Assembly (NCBI GenBank): GCA_003988855.1
Contig: QYAI01000050.1
Location: 124,001-188,000, forward strand
Length of the DNA stretch: 64,000 bases
DNA from: Arachnopeziza araneosa
Taxonomy: Eukaryota > Ascomycota > Leotiomycetes > Helotiales > Arachnopezizaceae
Direction: 5' to 3'
Shown: positions 22,619-35,143 of the stretch, in pieces
Numbering within the stretch: position 1 is the stretch's first letter
How the letters are laid out: each line of letters begins with the position of its first letter
Position numbers and translations under genes: made by a program
The notes under the pieces: model-generated
Seen by the model: the letters and a program-made list of their open reading frames with translations, nothing else
Told to the model about the DNA's origin: nothing
The model's database searches: none

Positions 22619-24862
22619 TCAAATCAAAGTGATCTCCCTTTCTTCAAAAGACTGCAACCAGCTATCCAACTTTTCTGAATAGTGCGACAAAGAGATCAGT
22701 GCAATGCGTTGCAAGACATCACGCCCTTTCCCACATTCAGCTAGGATCAACCCATACATGCCCTCGGTAGAAATAGGATCATGAGATATAGAGATTGACC
22801 GAGGCCGTTTTGTCGCCACCTCTAATACCCAGAGATGTTCTCCAAATGGGTACTTCTCTCCCTCCAGCACTCCATCTTCCATAGCGTCGAGAGCGTAGGT
22901 GCCAGGAATAGGATCTTTCAACTCAATGTATGCTGAATCCTTGAACACCATATCGACCGTCAGCCCATACGATACCTTCTTCACTCGTGCCTTTGCATGA
23001 ATCTTCCCATCCCTCACAGAACCAAACGGCAATTTCGGAGTGATCAAGTCGGTGCTCGCCTCGAGCACTTGCAGCCTAACATCCTTCACGTCGAAGAGCT
23101 GATGGGATCTCACTGGGCTATCCACTGCCGCCCAGGACCAAGATGGAGCGCGGTATGAGGGTGGACGACGGACAATAGACATGCCATCTCTTTTCCAGAG
23201 AAGGCTCAGCGCCAGGCCGTCGCTCCAGACTCCAGCGACGTAGGAAGCGGAGCTCGGCCACCCGCTTAGGTAACCCTGGCTGAACGACTCTGCTATACCA
23301 GCCAGCGCGATAAACTTGTCGTCCGGTTCGGTCAGCCTCCGCTTACTGTAGTTCTCGACGAATTTCCACCAACTCCTGTATTGCTCTCTCTGGCTTCCTG
23401 GTCCCTCTTCTTCAATCCTTGCAGTAAATTTCTGTCGCTGCGACTCGTCTTTAGAAATCTCGTTTTCATAAACCTCCTTTAATTCTGCAAATGAATTCTT
23501 AACAGGGTGGAGCTCATTGCCTTGTTCTGACCAGCCTTGCTCTGTTTTTCCTTCTCTGAGCTGGAACATGGAGTTCAGAAATAAGTCGCTGATGTTTCCT
23601 CCGTCAGTGAGAATGCGAGAAGGACAGAACCAGAATGTTTGTTTGGAACTAAAGTAAAGAATTTTAGATGAGAGGATTACTATTGTGGCTTCAGTCAACA
23701 GGATATTCTGTACAAAGAGCCGCGGAGACTCACCTTCCTGCATAATCCATGCTCTCGAACTGACTGGATCCTCGGAAGAATTAGCTGTCGGCTCTAGTAA
23801 TACATTTCCTTTGGAGCCATTTCGTAATTTGACACGCAGTGAGAACGTCATGACGCCCACTCTTCTATTCAAAAATCCATTAGCGGCAGCCTCTGAATTT
23901 GCTGCCATGATAGTCACAAATGCTTCGCGGTAGATCTCGGGCATCTTGGCGAGCTCAACAATTTTGTCAGCGTCATCATCCTGGACAATACAAAGGGCGT
24001 CGACCCATATGTATTCTATGTTCAGATTTGAGGCTACAATTATGGCGTCATACACGGTACGAGAGAATGAAGAGGCTTCAAGACCGGCTTCCAAGGTAGG
24101 CATGTATTGACGGGTCGCCTTCAACTGATCTCCGCCCCAGCAATAGCTAAGAGCCGCAAACGATGGCATAGGGGAGGGAGATTGAACGACATTTGCGAGA
24201 ATAGTGTCTTCCTGCGGCGTGATCTTGATAAGACGTGATGGTCCTTTGTTTGATGAGGATGATTTACAATTCTCATGTTGGTCATGACAATCTTTGATCC
24301 ATCCCGCGTACAGCTTTTGAGATTCAGGAGAAGCAGGGTCAAGGTTTGACGGCTCATATCCCACTGAATCAAATGCAGGGTCACCTGAGCGTACAATGAA
24401 TTAGCAAAATTACAACGTATATATATGGATATAACAGAGTTTCGAACCTTTCGAAGCATATATATTGAACATCGATCCGGAACATGGGAACCTCTCTTTA
24501 GGCCAGGGAGCTCCCATTTGATCAAAGCTTCCATATGGTTTTGGCATGAACTCTTCCGGACCAACGAACTTGATGAATGCACCACCACCGACCCACTCAA
24601 TTTTGATACGCACAGCTGGATGATCCGACCAGTTAAGGCTAAATAGAAGCTTGAAGAATTGACATCCTGCGACCGCGAATGCCGTTGCTTCCCTACAGGT
24701 AATTCCAAGATCAAGAATTTTTTCTTCCACCTCAATTGCAACAATCTTAGAACAATACTTGCAGGTATGCGTGATGGGATGAAAAGGCTCAGCTGCAACC
24801 GACTTGGTCTTTTTGCCGCCAAAAATGCGGCCCTTGAAGCGCTCCATGGTAGAAGAAGACAT
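22619..24862 (-). CDS. HET-domain (heterokaryon incompatibility) protein
   Basis: Three exons: 24862-24448, 24384-23734 and 23679-22619, for 708 residues. The first exon gives a CxxC pair (THTCKYCSKIV). Exon 2 carries the HET-domain motifs in order: FAALSYCWGGDQ, SNLNIEYIWVDALCIVQDD and MPEIYREAFVTIMAANSEAA, then SSRAWIMQE. Intron 2 is exactly 54 nt and keeps the frame open. It starts GTGAGT and ends AATAG, and removing it joins RAWIMQE to VILSSKILYFSSKQ, the expected RAWxxQE..LSxRxLYF pattern. The C-terminal half has PDDKFIALAGIAESF and PSYRAPSWSWAAVDSPV, typical of long HET proteins. Such proteins mediate non-self recognition and cell death after fusion; the partner and allorecognition role are unknown here. 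Confidence 0.9.
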
Positions 24863-25777
24863 GGCCTATCTCCTAAATGATTTAGCTGGAAATTGAAAGT
24901 AGCGGCTTTTAAAGCGTTTAATAGTAGAAGAGGAAATAATTTATGTCTTAGTATATTGGCTGACGTCGAAAGTGGCGGTGGCCTGTGCACGCACCTTGCA
25001 CGTATCAGAGCACCACTAAACCTGTCTAGTCAGAATGGCATTTCCTTACAAGACTTAATTAAGTATGGTTGCTCTCTTCTCTCATGTGTCTTCTTTTATT
25101 TTAATAACTGCTGCAACAAACCTCTCACATTTTTCTTAAGTATTCTCAACGATATATACTTGATATGCTACTATATAATTTAGGATGTCGCACTTTATGA
25201 CGGCTCAGAGCAATTCGTCTTCATCTTTCCCAAAATTTCAAGAACAGAAATAGAACAGAAACTACCTGTGTCGTAGTTATCAATCTAGTTCAGAGGCAAA
25301 ATAAAAGCCATTGTGTATATCTAGTTTTAACGCAAGATCCGATTTTAAACAACAGTTAGTGCATCCTCCGCTGCTAAACAACCTTGAATCTTTGGTGCCA
25401 GGTATAGATCTATTGAGATAATTACAAAACAGGTTAGGAATATATGATCAGCATGCTAGTCCCACTCGTGTTTTTGTTGCGTCGATTAAATTGCTTCCCT
25501 CTTGCAGCCACGGTATAAGCCGTGCTTGTGGCATATTGTTACTGTGCCGGAGCGGAGCTAAGCTAAGCTCCTACTCCGATTCTCAATTCCTCCGACCCCG
25601 ACCGTCCTGCTTTTACTTCTCTTAATCTTTCCATTCGTGGTTCTTTATCCTGGAATTAATATCCTTTCTGTCAGATATTATCTCCTACTCCGATTAAGCG
25701 CCTTCTCCTGACCGAATAAAGTACATTCTCCACAGGAAGAGGTCTCTGTCGATCACGTGACCATTATCTTTGATAAC
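24863..25777. promoter_or_regulatory. Shared upstream region of the divergent HET and Zn2Cys6 genes
   Basis: About 0.9 kb separate the divergently transcribed HET-domain gene and the Zn2Cys6 regulator. The part nearest the regulator is pyrimidine-rich with several CTCC/CTTCTC motifs (25560-25740) and a CACGTGA box at 25754. A GTG at 25757 is in frame with the regulator but is not the likely start. No gene was recognised. Confidence 0.4.
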
Positions 25778-27936
25778 ATGGCAACGACGTTCAGTCCTTT
25801 ACATGATCAGAATGACAGCGCCAATCACACAGCTTCAAATCCAATGGTAGCTTCAGGAACTTCAGTTACACGCGCTTGTACAAATTGTGTGCGTGCTAAA
25901 GCTAGATGCTCTACCATCATTGACACCGATGGAAAATGTGAAAGGTATGGCTCTTTATGGCATAAACACCTCGAGACATTTGTTCATAAACAATTAATAA
26001 TAATTTGTATGGTAGATGTCATCGAATGGAGAAAATTTGCCAGCCTTCGCCTCCTGCACAGAGACGACGAGCGCCGAAGAAACCTCCACCGCCCGATACA
26101 TCTAAATTGGAAGAGAAATTGGATGGCCTTGTTACGCTTTTAAAGTCTGCTACTCAAGATGTAACTGGTGTTCTTAGTCCTTCAATTGTCAACTCGTTTC
26201 TAGAAAATTTTGCTTCCCCCGATCACGGGACTGCTGGCAAATATGTTTATGGAGAATCATACCGTGGAACGCCAACTAGTATGAGTGGATCTTTTTCAAC
26301 CCCAGCAACTGTTGCTTCTTCGGATCAAATTTCATCCAATACTTTCAGCCCACAAATTCCTTCTTATAGAGCTCTCGAATTTAGTCCAGATGAGGCAGAA
26401 ATACATTTACACAGGTTTCGAGATGTCTTTGTTGGTAATTTTCCTTTTATCATCATACCACCAGATATGACTGCCTACCAACTCCGCCAAGAGCGCCCTC
26501 TTCTGTGGATCTCGATAATGAGTATAGCGTCAATTAAGTCCACGCAACAGGTATCGCTCTCAAAAGAAGTGAGAGCTATCATCGCAAAAGAGGTATTCGT
26601 TGAAGGAACCAGGAGCATGGATTTACTTCTGGCAATTCTTGTTTATGCGACTTGGTAAGTTGTTTTTTCATCTCCAGTCTTGGCAAACCTTTCTATGTAG
26701 TTCAGGATTCAGACAATATTAATTTAATATGGTGTCATGGCTAGGAACAGGAGGTTTCATTTCGGACACCCTATCATAATCAGCCTCGTTCAAGCTGCAA
26801 TTGCGGTGATATATGATCTTGGTTTAGATAAACCACCGTCAGATGATCCGGCTATTATGCTTGCCTATGAAATGAAAGGTGGCACAAACCCTATGAAATT
26901 GTTAAGAACACCGACCAACGAGGAACGGAGAGCTCTTCTTGGCTGTTTTTTATTAAGCTCAGTGTATGTGGATCCATTTGTCTCTTGCTTAAACTAATAA
27001 TTGTAGGTCATGCTTCACTTTACGCAAAGGCAGCACACTTCGTTGGACCGTTTATGCAAACCAGTGCCTCAACACCCTCGAAGCCGAGAAAGAATTTGAG
27101 TCAGATGATCTTCTTGTGCAATTGGTAAAACTGAGACTTTTCTTTGAAAGAATAAATCACTTACCATGGTCGACCTCGGTTGCTCAAGCGGATAGTGATA
27201 TGACTGCACCTATATCATTCTATCTAAAATCACTTAAGACACAGCTTCAAGACTTGAAATCTCATATTCCACCACATCTGCTGAAAAATAGTAAGTCAGC
27301 ATGAGCTGAGTAGGATCAGTAATTACTCTATCACTTGACAAATGAAGCTGACGTTGTCTCACAATAGAAATCCTTCTCACAGAACTCCATACCACAGAGC
27401 GTATCATCTATGAAGTTGGTCTCTCGCAAGTGCCTGACATCTTCCGTGGCCAAGAGAATCGACGCATTGAATGTTTGTGGGCTCTAACAAATGCTAGCAA
27501 ATCTTGGGTCGATGCCTTTTTTAGTATCCCGCCTGTGGAATACGTTGGGTTCTCATCGTTGATGTATTCCAACATGATGCACTTTTTTCTGACTGTATAT
27601 CGACTGACCACCTTTGATCATGCCGAATGGGACCGAGAATTTTGCATCCAGCATCTAGATGTCGGCGCATTTATGGAGGAGGGAGCGAAGAACTTCGCTC
27701 GTGTTAAAGACGTGGCAGACCTGGACAATAGCGGCGAAGTGTTAGATTCTTTTAGTATCATGGCATCCAAGATTCAAGTAATCAAGATGTCTTGGGATAT
27801 CGCGGTTGCGTCATTTAATCCGACAGCTGAGCCCCCAAATGACGGGCAGCATGAATTGATTGATTTTCCCATGGAATTCTCTGATGGAGATTGGTTGAAG
27901 GATTTGCTCGGTACGTGGCAGGATTCAGCTAGTTGA
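25778..27936 (+). CDS. Zn2Cys6 fungal-specific transcription factor
   Basis: Five exons (25778-25944, 26016-26654, 26745-26963, 27007-27290, 27368-27936) give 625 residues, all junctions GT-AG and in frame. The Zn2Cys6 cluster is split by intron 1: RACTNCVRAKARCSTII then GKCERCHRMEKICQPSPP, with the expected six cysteines. A basic/proline segment RRRAPKKPPPPD and a short coiled region (LEEKLDGLVTLLKSA) follow. The middle part has PLLWISIMSIASIKS and the exon-3 helix HPIIISLVQAAIAVIYDLGL, typical of the regulatory region in this class. The start is the ATG at 25778 (MATTFSPLHDQ). It lies 391 bp upstream of an MFS transporter on the same strand, which suggests it may control that gene. Target genes are unknown. 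Confidence 0.92.
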
Positions 27937-28327
27937 ATTGTTCTCACGAAATAAAAATACACCACTGCTAGATTATCGAAAAAAAAATATGGGCCATATC
28001 ATTCATGACATTTGTACTCTGGTCACCTCCTTGCGCAACCAATCAACAGTTTACTTGAGACCATACTACTTTAAGAAAGTGAGTGATTATCTACGATACG
28101 AGGGTTAGGTTATCACTATTTCAAATGGTCGTAAGACAAGCGTACGGCACGGAACGGGAGTAGGAGGTAGAAATTTCTCACCAGCTCCGGTCCGATCCCG
28201 ATCCGACTATTCACGTGTTCTCATTTCCCTCAATTGCAGAAACAATAAGATGTAGAATATTTCTTCTTCAGTCTGTAATTTATCTCTAAATATCAATTTG
28301 TGACGCCTCAAATCCATCATCACCAAA
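27937..28327 (+). promoter_or_regulatory. Intergenic between regulator and MFS transporter
   Basis: A 391-bp gap holding the 3' end of the Zn2Cys6 gene and the MFS promoter. It includes two inexact CCGGTCCGATCCCGATCCG-like repeats (28188-28207), a CG-rich patch that could hold binucleate zinc-cluster sites (CGG/CCG half sites), and CACGTG at 28213. The binding role is inferred. Confidence 0.3.
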
Positions 28328-30313
28328 ATGGCTCCTTCTGAGGAACAATCTCTCGAATCACAGCCACTTGAGTCTATAGACACAATAGGCGCAACAACTC
28401 CTCTGGAAAAAATACCCACGAATTCTCAGGATCAATATTTAACAGGTTTTAGACTGGCGACAACTATTGCGTGTTTGACTCTCGTCGGTTTCTTGTTATT
28501 GCTCGACGAAACCATTATTGCTACAGTAAGTTGTTCATTCCAGGCTGGTGTTTTAGTAAAAACAATCGGACTCTGCAGGTTATCCCAAAAATAACTACCG
28601 ATTTTCACTCTTTGGATAATGTTGGATGGTACGGAACGGCATATCTTCTAGCCAATTGTGCCCTTCAGCCACTTACAGGGAAGATTTATGGAGAATTCGA
28701 CGTCAAGGCAAGCAATTCTCTTCCTACTTTACCATTACTTAATCGCGAGGCTGATTTAAGTATTTCTAGTGGACCTTTCTAAGTTTCTTCGCGGTTTTTG
28801 AACTCGGTTCCGCATTATCTGGCGCTGCCGTCTCATCGAACATGCTAATTATTGCGAGAGCTGTTGCTGGAATGGGTGGCGCTGGACTTCTCAATGGAGG
28901 GTATAGTGTGATCCATGCATGCGCACCATTAGAAAAGCAGCCATGTATATCCCCGAGTCTTACAAAAGTATATTTACCTCTTCTGATCAAATTTTTATTA
29001 TAGTTCTTCTCGGAATCCTTATCGGCATTGCTTTCCTTGGAGTTATGTCAGGGCCACTTGTTGGCGGAGCACTGACTGAATACGTATCCTGGAGGTGGTG
29101 TGAGTTTAAGTTCCGATGATCAAGTACTGTCAGTTTCATATGATAGGACTAATATGGAGATTATAGGTTTCTATATCAATCTTCCTTGTGGCGCTCTCGT
29201 CTCTATCCTCCTTCTCTTCATGCCAGTTCCTGGGAAGAAACTCAACAGCAACCAGACCATCCTCAATCGGATCCGCAAGCTGGATCTTGTTGGATTTTTA
29301 TTCTTTGCCCCAGCTGCAATCCAATTTATTCTAGCCCTTGAATGGGGTGGGACGAAATATGCATGGAGCAGCTCGAAAATTATCGGTTTATTCTGTGGCT
29401 CTGGTGTTACGTTTTCCGTTTTCATTGCTTGGCAATACCATAAAGGTGCTGAAGCTATGATTCCCCTTCATATCATCAAAAGACGTGTAATCTGGAGTAG
29501 CTGTCTTAACTTCTTTTTCTTTGTTGGCTCGGCCTTGACAACAATCTACTACCTCCCACTGTACTTCCAGGCTGTTCGAAATGCAACTCCAACTATGAGT
29601 GGTGTGGACATGCTACCATCAATTATTACAATGGCAATATTTAGCACCATTACTGGCAGTTTGGGTGAGTTAAGTATCTTACCTATTAATCAGCTCATAT
29701 TTGTAACGCTATCTCTCCAGTACCAAAAGTCGGATATTATCTTCCGTTTGCAATTTTCGGTGGTGTTCTTATTATTATAGGCCAGGGACTTATCACGACA
29801 TTTGATCCTACAACTCCAACACGGATTTGGATCGGCTATCAAATTCTCATGAGTGCAGGTCGCGGAATGGGATTCCAAATGCCTCTCATCGCAACACAAA
29901 ATCACTCCACCAAAGAAGAAGTATCCATCGTCAACGCCCTTGTGGTATTCTCACAGTATCTCGGCGGTGCTGTCTTCTTATCTCTAGATCAAATCGTATT
30001 TCTCAATGGGTTGAAAGATTTGCTTCCGATCTACGCTCCGGATATTAATCCTCAAGTGATCATTACGGCTGGTGCTTTGGGTATACGTAAAGCAGTGCCG
30101 GAAGATTCGCTATCCGGTGTATTGAAGGCATATAGTAAGTCTATTAACCGAGTTTTGTACCTTGGAACTAGTGCTGCTGGAGTTGCTTTGATCTTCTCCT
30201 TCGGAATGGGTTGGAAGAGTGTCAAGGCAAAGGCAGAAACGAAGGAGTTGGAAAAGCTGGAAAACTTTCAGAACCCTGTCACCGACGTTGCGAATGAGGA
30301 CAATTCCGGCTGA
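28328..30313 (+). CDS. MFS transporter, DHA2-type (14 TM) efflux pump
   Basis: Six exons: 28328-28525, 28579-28707, 28770-28944, 29004-29099, 29167-29664 and 29721-30313, for 562 residues. Helix 1 ends GFLLLLDETIIATVIPKI (motif D1, LDxTIVxxALP type). Then come GWYGTAYLLANCALQPLTGK and GRxxG-like ARAVAGMGGAGLLNGGYSVI, and motif C-type GVMSGPLVGGALTEYVSWRW followed by CFYINLPCGALVSILLL. These are hallmarks of the 14-TM drug:H+ antiporter family. Intron 2 uses a GC donor (28708) with an AG acceptor. All other introns are GT-AG, and every join restores motifs. The C-terminus is charged and cytosolic. It probably exports a toxic compound or own metabolite at the plasma membrane; the neighbouring Zn2Cys6 gene is a likely regulator. 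Confidence 0.93.
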
Positions 30314-30470
30314 TCGTAATTAACTTCAATCTTGAGTCAGATTGAATAGAATGGAAATTATGTTGAGAAGGCTCTAGCTATATTTCTTTCACTCTAATCT
30401 ATAGATTATAACGTACAGCAGTAGTAAGGATATACACAAGATTTTATGAACTCTTACTACACAATATCGC

Positions 30471-31862
30471 CTACACATCCTCCATCTCAACCGCTTCATA
30501 TCCAGATTTCTCTCTGGGCGCAATAGCACTCACGAGGATGTATAGATCTTTCGTCAATGTTAGTTTCGACATAACAGCACATCTGATTCGACTCACAGGC
30601 ATAAATCCACATCGTCACACCAAGTAATCCTAGAAAAACAACTACACTCCTCGCTCCTAAAGCATCCAAAAGAGCCGCTTCTTCAAAATTGGCGCTCATG
30701 ATCACCAATCCCGCACAAATTCCCGAGAATGAAGCCATATATCCCCATGGGCTGGCAAAAAAGTTTCTTCCATCTTCTTGTGTTTGATAGAACGCTAGTC
30801 CTACATCAACGATCCTAGATACCCCAAGTCCAACCAATAACCATCCAATTCCTAGATGCAGATCGCCGAGTAGTGGATATCCAGGATCCTGCGAATGAGT
30901 GAGGAATGTATAACCGGCGAGTGAGGAGACGAGGCCCGGAAAGATATTCCGCTGGGGGAGGATCAAACCTAGAGCGCTGCCTATGATGGCTAGAACTCCT
31001 AGGAAGACGTGCTGCAAGGCTTCTGTGTCCCATGGTTCAGACCAACCCTTTAACACAGTGAGATCTATGAACAAAGTCCCTTTGTAGCTTCATACTCACA
31101 TGACCAAAAACTTTGATTGGATTTTAAGTCAGTTCGAATTCATATTAAAGACCAACCTCGGTATACAAAGACTTACAAGCAAGACCAAGACCGCATGGCA
31201 AGATAAATATAGCGTCCGCCATCTCAGGTGTCCAAACCCTTGTGTCTGATTTGCTCCCGAGCCACGGGCTATCCACCAGGCTCATAGCAGCGCAAAAACC
31301 AAAGAAAATCATGTACCATCCACCAATTCCAAAATGGCCAAAGCATTGCTGTGTATATGGATATGCGCAAAAGTTAAATCTTAAGAGGGGTTGAGATCAG
31401 AATGATGAATTATTCAGCAGTAACAAATGCTTACAGTGACGCGAGACCAAGCACGAATTCAGTTGCGAGTGCGGTCAGGACCACAAAAGATGCGAAAACA
31501 TTCATGAATCTCCATTTTGGCAAGTGATCTAGCCAAGAGGAAGATGATTTCTTCTTATCTGCAGGGTTCAAAATATCAGATACCACGAACGTACCGACAC
31601 CCAAGAAAATCACGAGTCCCAAAATCCGATGAGCTGTGAAGGAAAATCCATCGCTAGCGAAAAAGCTTGAGGTTGCCCCTACGAGAAGCACGATGATTGC
31701 AAGTACTTGGATATTCCGCAGATACCTATACTCTCGAATTTTGCAGATGATGATCGCTGGAACACAGACACAAGCAAGAATGCTGCTGCTGATGATATGC
31801 AACCACAAACCAGCACTGACTTCAGGGAGATGTGTTAGAACAGATGTCGCCGTAGAGTTCAT
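30471..31862 (-). CDS. Ytp1-like / DUF2427 multi-pass membrane protein
   Basis: Four exons (31862-31435, 31379-31177, 31064-30597, 30547-30471) close to 391 residues. The N-terminal half has three hydrophobic helices around LHIISSSILACVCVPAIII and HRILGLVIFLGVGTFVVSDI, the DUF2427 layout. Exon 2 gives QQCFGHFGIGGWYMIFFGF. Exon 3 carries the Ytp1-type block EALQHVFLGVLAIIGSALGL, then RNIFPGLVSSLAGYTFLTHS and LGIGWLLVGLGVSRIVDVGL. The last intron (GTGAGTCG...CTAACATTGACGAAAG) restores a ninth helix ending LYILVSAIAPREKSGYEAVE and an acidic tail. It is somewhat shorter than yeast YTP1-class proteins. Function of the family is unknown. It is convergent with the MFS gene (158 bp between stops). 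Confidence 0.8.
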
Positions 31863-32795
31863 CTCTCGGAGCTCTGAGCGAGAATAAAGGGAGAGAGTGT
31901 GAGCATGCGGTCAATTTTTTTAAAGCAAGAGGTAGATAACCCTTATCTACATGTCGGGGTTCCGAATACTTGCAGATCGGCGTCAAGGATGCTACCAGTC
32001 AGCACTAGGGAGCACAAAAGCAGTGGGCCCTTGGGATAGTCTAAGTTGCAAATGAATATTTATTGGCTCCCAACGCGAGCACCACGTTGTGGACAGTCCC
32101 AATGGAGCCAAGTGATCTAGCCCCGGCACCCAATTCAGCGGTAAATATTAAGCCACTTTAGGAGCTTCCGAAGAATATCCAGTCTCCAACTGTCCAACTA
32201 TTTATTGCACCTTTTTGTGCAGTCAAAAGCTTTTCTACCAGAATAGATCGAATGTAAGTCCTAGTCCTGAATTGCAAGCAGGGCTCTCCGCGTATGTCGA
32301 CGCGTTTGTGGTAAATGACCACGGCGATGCCGCCGGTGTGGGATGGGGCCAACACTCAGCCACGGCCGGGACCTAAGAATGCCTCACACCAACATCATGC
32401 AGCTTCAGGCAAACGTGACCGCTGAAAGAGACCTCTGAGTATATAATTCCCAATGATATTTGACAGTGATTGTGAACTATCACTAGAATGTGTATCTTTT
32501 CCTGCGAAAAAGTCTCATTGAATGCCTGGCTTTCCAAACCTTGACATCGAACCCTAGTTCCCCTATTTTCGTTTGCAGACGGCTGCCAGCTCAGTTCAAC
32601 CAATCCTATCTATCCTAACGGGACCCTCCTTTACTTCGTTTTGCATTCACCAATAGTTTTCTTTCAACACAAGGTATCTTTCTCTTGCCTTGTTTCGTCC
32701 TACATCAATCAAAGCTTGATGAAATTCCACTGTGCTGGACTGTCTTTACCATCTCGCTGACACACTCCAACGACAGCTTCATCTTATTGATCGCA
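31863..32795. other. Intergenic between divergent genes
   Basis: Upstream regions of the Ytp1-like gene (-) and the P-loop ATPase gene (+). The last 150 bases are pyrimidine-rich. An ATG at 32685 is in frame with the ATPase start, but the intervening residues look like translated UTR. No other gene was seen. Confidence 0.4.
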
Positions 32796-35143
32796 ATGGA
32801 CTCTGCTCAGCTAAAAGTTTGGGTGCACCAGCAATGTAAAGAGATTGGTTTTGGCAAAGACGGCAACGGTCCATTCATTGGGAAGTCGGCCCTCAAACAG
32901 AGACTAATTAGTCGTCATCCAAAGCGAAAGCTCGAAATCAGACAATTGGTTAACGCGTGGGTATCTGGATTCTGGCATGGAACATAGAGCCTAATTTTTT
33001 TTTTCAATAACAGGATGAGAGTTCCAGACCAGCCGCCAAGAATCATCATAAGGCCACAGCCATTACCAACATCTTCGCAAACGGAGAAAGTCTCGCCGCC
33101 TTCGCAAGTGGAACCACTTGCGAAATCAACAACTCCATTTCAAATGTCACCTATGCTACAGACAACTTTGGCAGCACTTACTTCAGAACCGAAATTAACA
33201 AAATCAAACAGTCAGAACTCGGATTCTGGACTCGCGTCAAGTTCTTATGGGCCTGAAAAAGTTTGACTACTTCACCCCTTTATTTTTACCATTCTACTAA
33301 CCAGATATCGCAGAGTAATATTGAAGAAGCGGGTTGGCCGTGGAAAAGTCCTAATGTCGATTCTTATATTCAATCTCCGGGGCCAGAGGAAGATGGTGGA
33401 GCGACGGTGAGCGCAAGCCCCTCGACAATTTTGGAATTTGGAAGACCAGCGGAAATAACGAAATCACGCGAAAACATGTTCCGATTTGGAAAAAATCTGC
33501 ATGATCCAACAACAACTGAAGAAACCCCTTCAAATATCAGAATTTTTGGTAAGTTGGTAAATCTCCCTTCGGCACTGCTAATGCTCTTCAGAGCTCAAAA
33601 AGTTTCTCAATAAAACCAAAGATTCGGATCCCTTGAGGCAAAAAAAGCCTGAAGATTCATTCTCTGCACTGAATCTTCAACTTAGATTACTTCATGATTC
33701 CTCCGAAACAATGGAAAGTGGTGAGGAGCCTTCAGTCAACGCTATCCAAAATGCAGTTTTATTTTCCGCGGATATGCTTCGCAGCAGCGAGGATCATCTA
33801 CCGCAGTATGGACTTTTCGGAAGTTCAGAACTGATCTCTCCTTCCGGTAACTTTTCGGACTCGAGACTTTTCTTGAACACCAATATCCCGTTCTCAGCCT
33901 TTGTATGCGGGGTTCAAGGAAGCGGGAAATCGCATACCACGGCATGCATGATTGGTAAGAAATAAACAATCCGAATAAGTCACAATTTTGACAACTTACA
34001 GAAAACTGCGTTATCCCATCACCAATGCTAGGAGTATTGCAGAAACCACTCTCTGCGTTGGTATTTAACTTCGCCGAATATGCATCTGCTGCTAGTTTTC
34101 GACCCTGTGAACTGGCATTCTTAGCTTCGCCTAATTCACAATTCCCAAATCAGTTAGGCGCAAAGAACGTCAACGTGCTTGTGTCGCCATCCAACTACCC
34201 GTCCCTAGAGAAACTATACACACAAATCCCCGGTGTCTCCGTCCAACCTTTTTTGCTGCGTCCTGAAGATCTAAATATCAGTACGATGTTAACGCTTATG
34301 TCTGTCGATCAAACCCAAACAGTACCACTTTATATGGGACTCGTGACGAAAATCTTACGAGGTATGGCTGCTACATCAGCGGAGTCTTTCAATTATCCCG
34401 AATTTCGCCGTCGCTTGGATGATGCTGGGCTAGACAGAAAGCAAGAAGAATTTCTCAATCAACGACTGGATCTTCTAGAGTCATTTATGGACCTTGATGG
34501 CTCAACAAAGAAGCCAAAATTCGCTGCAGGCGAAATAACTATCATTGATCTCTCATGCCCCTTTGTTGATGCCAGCACTGCTTGTGTTTTATTCAAGATC
34601 GGCATGGGTTTGTATCTTGAATCAGACCCAACAATTGGAAAAGTCATTGTTCTCGACGAAGCTCATAAAGTGCGTATCTACAGAAACTAATACCTACCTC
34701 AAGTTTTCTAACAAACATCATAGTACATGACCGACACGCCAGCTTCCAAGTCACTGACCGATTCACTGATGAGAGTCATCCGTGAACAACGCCACTACGG
34801 TGCCCGGGTCATCATTTCCACCCAGGAGCCGAGTATCTCACCTAAACTCATCGACTTGTGCTCCATCACCGTTATACATCGTTTCTCAAGCCCCGAATGG
34901 TTGAATGTTTTGAAGAACCACATCTTGATCTCTGATGAAGAGGGCAAAAAGGCCAGTGAAATTGGTTTGTTACGAGATATTATGAAGCTGAAAACGGGTG
35001 AGGCGATGGTCTTTGCACCGTCAGCAATATTGGGAGCTGGAGATGAAGTAGATGGGCGAAGAGATGGAACTGATAAACTTCTCAAGATGAGGATGCGGAA
35101 GAGAGTAACTTGGGATGGTGGGAGATCAATTGTTTGTATCTGA
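32796..35143 (+). CDS. P-loop ATPase of the HerA/FtsK-like (DUF87-type) group
   Basis: Exons after the first are well supported: 33314-33548, 33592-33954, 34002-34669 and 34724-35143, all in phase. The first two, 32796 to about 32960 and about 33010-33260, are open but their junction is tentative. An N-terminal helical piece (GPFIGKSALKQRLISRHPKR) is followed by a disordered Pro/Ser-rich region. The ATPase domain has Walker A FVCGVQGSGKSHTTACMI near the exon 4 end, Walker B KVIVLDEAHKYM across intron 34670-34723, and the sensor-like ARVIISTQEPSISPKLIDL that follows in HerA/VirB4-type enzymes (VIxxTQ.P). The size is roughly 650-700 residues. HerA-FtsK ATPases pump DNA or act in end resection in prokaryotes; fungal members have no assigned role. 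The gene looks intact, and the order Walker A, Walker B, ISTQ is correct. Confidence 0.8.

Noticed and set aside
32685..32795. Upstream in-frame ATG as start of the P-loop ATPase
   Set aside because: The added residues look like translated 5' UTR, and the ATG at 32796 begins the structured helical region.
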